Shown here one piece after another: positions 56,214 to 64,000 of a stretch of DNA of 64,000 bases; positions within the stretch are counted from its first letter, which is position 1; every line of letters begins with the position of its first letter. The DNA lies in contig QXEO01000546.1 of the NCBI GenBank assembly GCA_007115705.1, positions 9,895,007-9,959,006 of the forward strand. The letters are read 5' to 3'. Under the pieces are notes generated by a model, which did not search any database, had not been told where the DNA came from, and was given only the letters and a program-made list of their open reading frames with translations. Position numbers and translations under genes: made by a program. The DNA comes from Dactylis glomerata (lineage: Eukaryota; Streptophyta; Magnoliopsida; Poales; Poaceae).

Positions 56214-59200
56214 TCATGGTGGATCCACAACACTGAGTTTGGAGAGTAAGAAATCATGCTGTGCTCTAGTCTGTGCCTTTGTAAAGAAATCCGCCAACTG
56301 TAACTCTGAAGGCACATACTGAAGCGCAATAACCTGAGCCTGCACCTGAGCACGTGTATAAAAAGCATCAACACCAATATGCTTGGTAAGCTCATGCTTT
56401 ACCGGATCACGTGCAATACTGATAGCACCTGTACTGTCAGACAAAACTGGAGTGGGTGTCGTAACAGAGACCCCAAAATCCGCAAGCAACCACCGTAACC
56501 AAGTCACCTCAGCAGTCTACAAGGCCATAGCTCGCAACTCGGCCTCAACACTCGAACGGGAAACCGCTGTCTGTTTCTTCGTCTTCCAAGCAATGAGCGA
56601 ACCACCAAGAAACACACAGTAAGCAGAAAGTGAACGACGATCCGTAGGATCACTCGCCCATGTAGCATCCGAGTAGCACTAAAGCTGGAGGGAGCTGGAA
56701 CGAGGAAAGAAAAGGCGACGAGTGATCGTGCCACGAAGATAGCGAAGAACACGGAGGAGATGACTATAGTGAACAGTGGTAGGAGCTGAGACAAACTGAC
56801 TCAGAATATGAACAGGATAAGATATGTCAGGACGAGTGATAGTAAGATAAACAAGACTCCCAACAAGATGGCGATAACGCGTCGGGTCAGGAAGAGGATC
56901 ACCATCAGTAGGACGAAGCTTAACATTAAGCTCCATAGGAGTCTCAACAGTGCGCTCGTCCCCAAGAGCAGCACGAGCAAGAAGATCCTGAATATACTTT
57001 TCCTGAGAGATAGAAAAGCCATCAAAAGTGGAGGAGACCTCAATCCCAAGAAAGTAGCGGAGAGGACCAAGATCAGTCATATGAAACTGATCACAAAGAT
57101 GAGCCTTAACAAAGGCAATATACTCAGGATCATCACCAGTAATGATCATATCATCAACATAGAGAAGGAGAAGAGTGTGTCCACGAGGAGAAGTGTGAAC
57201 GAACAGCGCTGGATCATGAGCACTGGGAGAGAAACCAGCAGCAGTCACCACAGAGGCAAAACGCTCAAACTAGGCACGAGGGGCCTGTTTCAGGCCATAA
57301 AGAGAACGCCGAAGATGACAAACCATCCCATCGGGAACAAAATACCCAGGAGGAGGCTGCATGTAAACCTTCTCACTCAATTCTCCATTGAGGAAAGCGT
57401 TCTGAACATCAAGCTGAGACACAGACCAGTGTCGAACAGAAGCGACAGCAAGAAGAGTGCGCACAGTGGTCATATGAGCCACAGGAGCAAAGGTCTCATC
57501 ATAGTCACGGCCGTGCTCCTGCTGAAAGCCACGAGCCACAAGACGCGCTTTATAGCGCTCAAGAGATCCATCAGAGAGAGTCTTAATTTTATAGACCCAC
57601 TTGCACGTGATGGGATGAACACTGGGAGGGGGAGAGACAAGATCTCAGGTGCCAGTGCGCTCAAGCACAGCAATCTCCTTAGCCATGGCAAGCTGCCATT
57701 CGGGATGACGCTCAGCATCCCGATAAGAAGTCTGCTCGAGGGCAACAGAGAGACCGTACTGACTAGGAGAGTAACGATCAGGTGGACGACGAAGACGAGT
57801 CGCCGGAAGAGGAGAGGGAAGCTCGTCAGAAGAAGAAGACATATCGGAAGAAGAAGAAGAAGGGACATCAGGAGGAGGACCCGGAACATGAGAGCGACGA
57901 GAATAATGGAAGGGAAAAGGAGACAACGATGAGGTGGGTGGAGGATCAGGAGAAGAAGGAGAAGAACTAGGTGGGGAGGAGGACAATGGGGTCGAAGGTG
58001 AGACATCGGTAATAATAGGTCCCAAAGGAGGATCAATAGGAATAGAGGGAGGTGTGTCAGGAAAAAGTAGAAAGGAGATATCCTCCATCGGATAGGTCAA
58101 GGAGGTGGGGCGAGGATAGAAAGGACGCGTCTCATCAAACGTGACATCACGAGAAATGCGCATCCGACGACCAACGGGGTCCCAACACCGATATCCCTTA
58201 TGCTCATCACTGTATCCAAGAAAAACACACTCAACAGACTGAGCGGTCAGTTTGGTGCGTTCACGAGAGGCAAGAAGAACATAACAAACGCAACCAAACG
58301 AACGAAGCACTGAGTAATCAGGAGGATGACCAGAGAGGCGCTCTAGAGGAATACCACCCTGCAGAGCAGCAGAGGGTTGAATATTGACGAGATAGCTGGC
58401 AGTGGAAACAGCCTCAGCCCAAAAGTGAGGCGGAAGAGAAGCGGCAATCATCAACGCACGAGTCGTCTCAAGAAGGTGACGATGCTTGCGCTCAGCCACA
58501 CCATTCTGAGCATGAGCACCAGGACAAGAAAACTGAGCAAGAGTACCCTCCTCAGCAAGAAAAGTGCGCAGTGAATGAGAGATATACTCGCCAGCAGAAT
58601 CGGCATGAAACACACGAATAGGAGTAGAGAACTGGGTACGAACCATGGCAGCAAATTTCTTATAGATAGACAAAACCTCACTACGAGAAGACATGAAATA
58701 TATCCAAGTGTGACGAAAAAAATCATCTATAAAGAGAACATAGTAGCGATGACCCCCTTTCGACGGGAAGGGAGATGGACCCCAAACATCGGAGTGAACA
58801 AGATCAAAAGGACGCTCGGACACAGACTCACTGTGAGGATACGGTAGCTGAATCTGCTTACCAAGCCGACAACCCTGACAATCCAAAGAAGCGTTTCCGG
58901 AGACAGACCCCAGAACACCACGATGAACTAAAGACGAGAGTCGAGAACCACATAAATGTCCAAGACGATGATGCCACTACTGAAAAGAGCTAGTAGCAAC
59001 AGCTACAGATGCCGAGGAACTGGTGACGGTGGCATCAGAAGGAAGACGAAGCCAATGAAGCTCCCAGAGGCCATCATGGTGGCGGAGGCCAGCACCAAGC
59101 ATAGTGCCGGTGCGACGATCCTGAACAGAACATGAATCAAAGTCGAGAGTGATGCTACAACGAGAGTCGACGATCTGACTACCAGAAAAGAGTTGCATAT

Positions 59201-59801
59201 TAAGTTGAGGAACATGCGCAACAGAAGGGACATGAAACGAGGAAGTACTAAGAATGCCTCGACTAATGACTGGGAGAGGGGTACCATCGGCAGTAAGAAC
59301 ACGAACAGGAGGGTCGACAGGTCGAACAGAATGCAACAAGGAAGAATCAGGAGTCATATGAAAAGAAGCTCCAGTATCAAGAAGCCATGGGGATGTACCT
59401 GGAGAAGGAGGAGGTGGTCACTCAATGCCAGAAAACTCAGTCGCAGAACCAGCAGAACCTGTCGGTGAAGAATCCCAAGCATCAAGCAGGCATTGAAGCT
59501 GCGCTATCTCATGCGCAGAGAGGGGCATGGCTGGAGAGGTCGAGGTACAATCAGGTGCCGACGATGAGCTGTCACCCACACACAGAGGCCGCCAAAGGTG
59601 GCGTTGGAGAGCAACACGCCGATGAAGACGGAGTCGACGAAAGACGGTCACAACCGCCTGAAGAAGCCGCAAGAGTCGATGTCGAGCAGCGAGCCGACGT
59701 AGACGGGGTCGGCGAAGCGCGGCCATAACCACGTGAAGAGGCCGCGAAAGTTGATGTAGAGCGGCAGGCCGACGTAGACGAAGTCGGCGAAGGGCGGCCA
59801 T
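56214..59801 (-). pseudogene. Copia polyprotein (protease, integrase, RT, RNase H), six in-frame stops
   Basis: All pieces lie in one minus-strand frame. Read from right to left: protease motif WLLDTGASFHMT near 59390; integrase zinc finger WHHRLGHL...CQGCRLGK; integrase core with VHSDVWGPSP, FHADSAGEY and NGVAERKHR; reverse transcriptase with VARGFQQEHGRDYDETFAPV, LDVQNAFLNGEL, YGLKQAPRA and YVDDM; RNase H with KKQTAVSRSSVEAEL and DSTGAISIARDPVKHELTKH. Stops occur at 59420-59418, 58979-58977, 57647-57645, 57272-57270, 56681-56679 and 56519-56517. There are no frameshifts. Each stop is one C-to-T or G-to-A change from the residue expected in the family (Gln, Trp or Arg). The copy cannot make a full polyprotein. 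Confidence 0.9.
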
Positions 59802-60005
59802 AGCCGCGTGAAGAGATCGATGTCAAGCGGCGAGCCGACGTAGATGGGGTCAGCGAAGCGTGGCCATAACCACGTGAAGAGGCCGCAAAAGTCGATGTAG
59901 AGCGGCAAGCCGACGTAGACGAAGTCGGCGAAGGGCGGCCATAACAGCGGGAAGATGTCGCGAAAGTCAATGTAGAGCGGCAAGCCGACATACACGGTGT
60001 TGACG
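59615..60005 (-). repeat. 75 bp (25-codon) tandem array in the copia 5' region
   Basis: Register points at 59633, 59708, 59783, 59849, 59924 and 59999 are 75 bp apart, except one spacing of 66 bp (a 9 bp, three-codon deletion). Two unit types alternate (GGGTCGGCGAAGCGCGG and AAGTCGGCGAAGGGCGG), so the higher-order unit is about 150 bp. All three minus-strand frames stay open; one encodes SACRSTSTFAASSRGYGR repeats, another VYVGLPLYIDF repeats. Confidence 0.85.
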
Positions 60006-60686
60006 GACAAGCACCAAGGACCGAAGGAAGGCCCGAGGATAAGGCGGAGGCAGCGGAAAAAGTCATCGGGTGACAAGAGCAAGAAATGCCCGAGGACAGG
60101 GACATAAATTTTTTTTTTGAAGAGAGAAAATGGATCGGGAGCAGGCTACCCGGATCGATCGACAGGAACACAGCTCGACGGCTGGAGATAGCGATGGCCC
60201 GCGGTGCCTGGAGACGGCGATGGCCCGCGGTGGTGGTGTCCCGGACAGGCGGGCGGAACCTGGCAAGCGGGATCGGCGGCTGGCGGTCAAAGATGGCCGA
60301 GCTCGTGCGGGAATCGGGCGAGGGCGGCGAGATCCGGCCACTGGCAGCGGGAATTGGCTGGGGGTGGCGAGATCCGGCCACTAGCGGCGGGAATTGGCTA
60401 GGGGCGGCGGGATCCGGCGGCACTTCACCGAAATCGGATCAGTACTCCATGACGGACGGGACGGGAAGAATCTCGGACGAGAAGCGGCAGCGGTTGAAGA
60501 ATTCTTGGACGTTGGACGAGAAGAAGAAGATCGACCACGAGGCAGATGGGACGGGGGCCAGCCGGAACAGCAGTCGGAAATCGACCATGAGACAGACGGG
60601 GGCCGGCTGGAACAGACGGCGGCTACCGGGAAGGTGTCGATCAAGAAAAAAAAATATGCACGAGTTGCGGCAAGAGAGGCTAACCT
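60006..60686 (-). other. Copia leader region
   Basis: GC-rich, between the primer binding site and the repeat array. Frames are open on both strands through composition. It contains diverged duplications such as GGGAATTGGCT next to GGGCGGCGAGATCCGGCCAC (60330-60410). No gag or zinc-knuckle motif is seen. Confidence 0.5.
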
Positions 60687-60699
60687 AGCTCTGATACCA
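60687..60699 (-). other. Copia primer binding site
   Basis: On the minus strand TGGTATCAGAGCT directly follows the 5' LTR and is complementary to the 3' end of initiator methionine tRNA. Confidence 0.9.
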
Positions 60700-60827
60700 T
60701 GTTAGGAATATGCAACTTACATTATCAGGGGGCCAAAGGCCATATATATAGTACATGTACAGGGTGCAAATATGCAGGAAACCCCCTAACAGATGGGGAA
60801 AATACAATATACAATATACATCTAACA
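60700..60827 (-). repeat. Copia 5' LTR (128 bp)
   Basis: Plus strand TGTTAGGAATATGC...CATCTAACA; three differences from the partner at 56070-56197. Confidence 0.95.
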
Positions 60828-60832
60828 GATCT

Positions 60833-61607
60833 TTCCATCATGTACTTTTCTTTTCCGATGTTGTTGTTTTGTAATCATTTTTAAAAAATATACTATTCCC
60901 TCCGGTCGAAAATAATTGTCGGTGATTTTGTACTAATTTAGTATAAAGTTTGTACTAAGTCCCCGACAGTTATTTCCGATCGGAGGGAGTATGTCTTAGA
61001 AAGCTAACTTAGATTTCTAAAACATGCCTCGCTGTTTCCATCAACCAAAATCAAGGAAGGAGACGAGAACACAGGTCCTTACATGCCCATGCCTCGCAAA
61101 GATTCTGACGAAATTCCGTCTGTGCTCTCACTGTCGCCGGCATGCACGTCGTCGACCATGCGTCCAAAGCCTCGGCGCTTCACGCCTTCTACGTCGACCT
61201 GCTCGCTCGGCCCACTTTTTTGAAGGTAAACTACAATTTTTTATTTAAATAAAGTGATGTTATGTACACTGATAAAAACAAGGAAAATAGAGAGCAAAAA
61301 AGGTTCTAAACTTGTGATTGTAGCCATTTCTTGAAGGTGCCAGCATATTTTAATTTCTTTCTCATTTTATAGCTGACCATCCGGAGTAGTTCTTGATAGT
61401 AGATGAGCATTGAAACTTTGGGGTCATATTAGAAAATATTTTGTTATTCCTGACTATCCAAACTCCCCAAGTAACCAGAATGAGTATTTCCATAAACTAG
61501 TAAGCTTGCACGTGCAATGCATGATTTTTTTTTCTAATATCGGTTGACGATAATTTATCTCATACTTAGTCATTAATTTTCTTATCTGGCATGACAATCT
61601 TTATTCT
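60833..61607 (+). other. Original WAK 3' flank, displaced by the copia insertion
   Basis: Sequence after the target duplication continues what followed the WAK stop before insertion. It includes the Stowaway MITE at 60896. A gene-like patch at 61024-61210 reads GPYMPMPRKDSDEIPSVLSL in one plus frame, but I do not recognise it. No polyadenylation signal is certain. Confidence 0.5.
60896..60989. mobile_element. Stowaway MITE
   Basis: TTCCCTCCGGTCGAAAATAA pairs with the inverted TTATTTCCGATCGGAGGGAG. TA flanks both ends. Length 94 bp; same core as the copy at 21122. Confidence 0.9.
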
Positions 61608-61985
61608 CACTAGTAGAAAAGAGAGCTTTCGTTTGGAGCTGCCCAGAGCTTTAGCACCGGTTGTGTTACGAACCCAGACTAAAGGGTGCATTAGCACCGG
61701 TTCATAAGACCAGGACGTCGTAGAAAACTCGCTGGGCTTTAGCACCGGTTTGTAAGGAACCTTTAGCACCGGTTTGTAAGGAACCTTTAGCACCTATTTG
61801 AGCCACGAACCGGTGCTAAAGGGGTTGCGTGCAGACGGTCACCCTTTAGCACCGGTTCATGGCTCAAACCGATGCTAAAGGTCCCCCCTTTTGCACCGGT
61901 TTGAGCCACGAACCGGTGCTAAAGGGTGGTGACCTTTAGCATCGATTTAAGCTATGAACCGGTGCTAAAAGGTAGCCACCCATTT
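61608..61985. mobile_element. CACTA terminus with TTTAGCACCGGTT array
   Basis: The end CACTAGTAGAAAAGAGAGC is followed by at least ten direct and inverted copies of TTTAGCACCGGTT / AACCGGTGCTAAAG. Such arrays are the subterminal repeats of CACTA elements. The opposite end is not in the window; the interior may continue to 63020 and be interrupted there by the next LTR. Confidence 0.75.
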
Positions 61986-63020
61986 TTTGCTCTCATGCCT
62001 ACCCCCTCCCCCCCTCCCACCGCGCAGAAAAAAACGTCTAAAAAATAAACGAAAATGAGAAAAACTTCAAATTTCAAAATCCTTTGACATGCATGTACCT
62101 AACGCAATCAAATATTATGGAAAATTTGAAAATTTGAATTTTGATATTTTTTGCAAAAAAAGGTTGTTCCAATTTAAAAAGGCTTTAACTTTTACGTACG
62201 AACTCAGAAAAAAACATATAATATATCAAAAATTATCTACACAAAATTTTACATCCGATTTCAACAGCCATAGGCCGTTTGCACAAATTCTACTTTCTCA
62301 AAATTCCAAAGGAAAATATGAAAGCAGGAAGATTTTAGATTTTGTCAAAAAAATAGAAAAATTGACTTTTTTTGAAATTTTTGAATTTCTTTTGTTGTTT
62401 ATTTCAGTTTTTAATTATTTAGAATGTTTCACATTACATTGGAATTTTTGAATATTTTAGGTTTTTTTTTTATTTTTATTGTATTTTTGAAATATTTCAA
62501 GTTTTTTATTAATCATTCAATATGCATGAAGATTATTTTAAATTCACTATTGCTTATTAGTAGTTAATCATTATTGCTTGTTAGTAGTTAATCATTATTG
62601 CTTATTAGTAGTTAATCATATCTTATCAAAGTCTAAGAGTTAATACAATTTATAGCATAGTATTATCAAGAAGTTGCGAGCGCAATCTTGGAAGCTAGTA
62701 GGAAAGGAATGGAGAAGTTAAGTGTGCTAAGGGTGGAGTAGTGGGAGGTTGGGTGAACGACTGGGAAGTGAGGACCACGAGTATGTAATTTGACATGAGA
62801 TTAGGGGCGATTACAGATTGGAGTGGAAACTGTCAAACAATTCAAATATTCAAAAATAGACAAATTCCAAAAAATAAATTCAAATAAATTTCATTTTTTT
62901 TTCAGAATTTCTTCCGGATATTTCATGGGTTAACACGTGCAGGCATAATAGCAGGATATTTCATGGGTTTAACATATTCAATAAATCCTTCCTTAGGTAC
63001 AGCGATATGTTTAGCAAAAG
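61986..63020. other. AT-rich interior, probably of the CACTA element
   Basis: Long A/T runs. The 120-codon frame at 62089-62451 is a composition effect (Lys, Phe, Asn rich). A 24 bp unit is repeated three times at 62548-62619. No gene is supported. Confidence 0.45.
62548..62619. repeat. Three-copy 24 bp tandem repeat
   Basis: TATTGCTTATTAGTAGTTAA plus TCAT occurs three times in a row; the middle copy has one A-to-G change. Confidence 0.9.
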
Positions 63021-64000
63021 TGATACATCTCAAACGTATCTATAATTTTTTATGCTCCATGCTTGTTCTTACACCATTTGCTTAATGTTTTATTACACTT
63101 CGTGGCGTTTTTATGCATTTTCCAGAACTAACCTATTAACAAGATACCACAGTGTCAGTTCCCTATTTTCTGTTGTTTTTATGTTTCAGAAAATTTACAC
63201 ATGAATTATTCTCGGAATTGGACGAAACAAAAGTTGAACCTCCTATTTTTACCGAAGCTTTGCGAAGACTGAAGATGACACAGAGAGGGGCCAGGGGCCA
63301 GCCTCACCACCAGGGGGCGCGGCCCAGCCCCTGGCCGCGCCCACCTATGGTGAGGGTGCCCTAGTCCACTCCTGACGACGCCCCTTCGCCTATAAAGTCC
63401 CCTCGATGGGAAAAACCTAATGGCCCGATCAATTTTCCAGAAACACATCGCGATCCATCGCCGTCGTCGACCCAAGATTGGGAGGGTCTAGAAGCTTTTC
63501 CCGGCACCCTGCCGGAGAGGAGAATCGCCATCGGAGGTCTTCTTCATCACCATGCTTGCCTCCGGTGCAATGAGTGAGTAGTCTACCTTGGACTATAGGT
63601 CCATAGCAGTAGCTGGATGGTTGTCTTCTCCACCATGTGCTTCATGTTTAGATCTTGTGAGCTGCCCTACATGATCGAGATCATCTTTATGTAATTCTAC
63701 ATGTTGTGTTTGTTGGGATCCGATGAATATTGGTGTTATGTTAAGTTGATGTTCTGAATTTTATCTTATGTTATCTCTATGTTGTTTATGATCTTGCATG
63801 CTCTCCGTTGTTAGTAGCTATCTTGGCCAAGTAGATACTAATGACTCCAAGAGGGGGTATTTATGCTCAATAGTTGGGTTCATGCCTCTATTTAATCGGG
63901 GGGAGTGATAGAAACCTCTAAGGTTGTAGATGTGTTGTTGCCACTAGGGAGAAAACAACAATCTTGTGTCTAAGGACATTTGCTTTGTTTACATTACACA
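63021..64000 (+). mobile_element. LTR (left part), runs off the window
   Basis: Begins TGATACATCTCAAACGTATC. Over its first 200 bp or so it parallels the LTR at 10897, including GGAATTGGACGAAAC and a TATAAAG near 63392, then diverges. No purine tract or interior precedes it, so it is a 5' LTR or a solo LTR in plus orientation. The end and the target duplication lie beyond 64000. Confidence 0.7.

Larger units (their letters stand above)
56070..60827 (-). mobile_element. Ty1/copia LTR retrotransposon, complete but inactive
   Basis: Two 128 bp LTRs differ at three sites, all transitions. GATCT flanks both ends (56065-56069 and 60828-60832). The primer binding site TGGTATCAGAGCT lies at 60687-60699 on the minus strand, and a run of 12 G (minus strand) serves as the polypurine tract at 56198-56209. 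The interior encodes protease, integrase, reverse transcriptase and RNase H in that order, as in copia. Assuming 1.3e-8 substitutions per site per year, three changes in 128 bp imply an insertion roughly 0.9 million years ago, with wide error. No recognisable gag precedes the protease. Confidence 0.95.

Noticed and set aside
56808..57932. 374-codon plus-strand ORF in the copia element
   Set aside because: Antisense to the integrase/RT frame. It is very rich in Arg, Lys, Ser and Thr, as expected from the reverse of that sequence.
59572..60423. 283-codon minus ORF in the copia 5' region as a host gene
   Set aside because: It lies inside the copia element, in a different frame from the polyprotein, and consists of the 75 bp repeat array plus leader.
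60687..60699. tRNA gene fragment (TGGTATCAGAGCT)
   Set aside because: It is only the 13 bp primer binding site next to an LTR; no cloverleaf is present.
61608..61985. MicroRNA gene from the AACCGGTGCTAAAG hairpins
   Set aside because: There are many direct and inverted copies next to a CACTA end; no single stem with a defined mature arm stands out.
62089..62451. 120-codon ORF rich in Phe, Lys and Asn
   Set aside because: AT-rich low-complexity sequence without any motif, inside probable CACTA interior.

Overview
The window looks like nuclear DNA of a grass, most likely a Triticeae (wheat, barley, rye or Aegilops type). The reasons are spliceosomal introns with GT..AG borders, GC-rich first exons, plant-only families (UGT73-type glycosyltransferase, wall-associated kinase, BOR borate transporter), and many transposons with the sequence style of Pooideae repeats: LTRs opening TGATACGTCTCAAACG, CTCCCTCC-ended Stowaway MITEs, and CACTA ends. 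There are no bacterial operons, CRISPR arrays or structural RNA genes. The species assignment is inference.

Layout. 1-12437 is a nest: interior pieces of a non-autonomous LTR retrotransposon, split by a 5.9 kb Helitron on the minus strand (1066-6938), then the retrotransposon's ORF and its 3' LTR (10897-12437). 13346-21604 is a complete 8.3 kb CACTA element with a TGC target duplication, a decayed TNP1-like gene on the minus strand, and gene-derived passenger sequence on the plus strand. 21605-33440 holds the single-exon UGT gene (23480-25036), several MITEs, a truncated CACTA end (29983-30395) and unrecognised gene-like debris.

33440-56066 is a small gene island. With the UGT it gives four genes, all on the plus strand: UGT, a 13-coding-exon BOR/Bot1-like boron transporter (ATG 34593, stop 39493, 666 aa), a 12-exon ankyrin plus TPR protein (42300-51829, 443 aa), and a wall-associated receptor kinase (to 56066). 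Introns of this island host a hairpin MITE, a 284 bp TRIM retrotransposon and a probable 1.6 kb Pack-MULE carrying a receptor-kinase gene fragment.

56070-60827 is a complete but dead Ty1/copia element on the minus strand with 128 bp LTRs. It landed exactly at the WAK stop codon, and its GATCT duplication includes the last two bases of that stop. 60828-63020 is the displaced WAK flank, a Stowaway MITE and a CACTA end. 63021-64000 is the start of another LTR that runs off the window.

The four genes do not form an obvious pathway: small-molecule glycosylation, borate export, an adaptor-type repeat protein and a cell-wall receptor. I found no convincing new multi-gene system. The most informative observations concern transposon-gene interplay: the stop-codon insertion, the nonsense-only decay of the copia polyprotein, the in-phase 75 bp repeat array where copia gag should be, the intronic Pack-MULE, and the CACTA passenger exon with homopolymer frameshifts.
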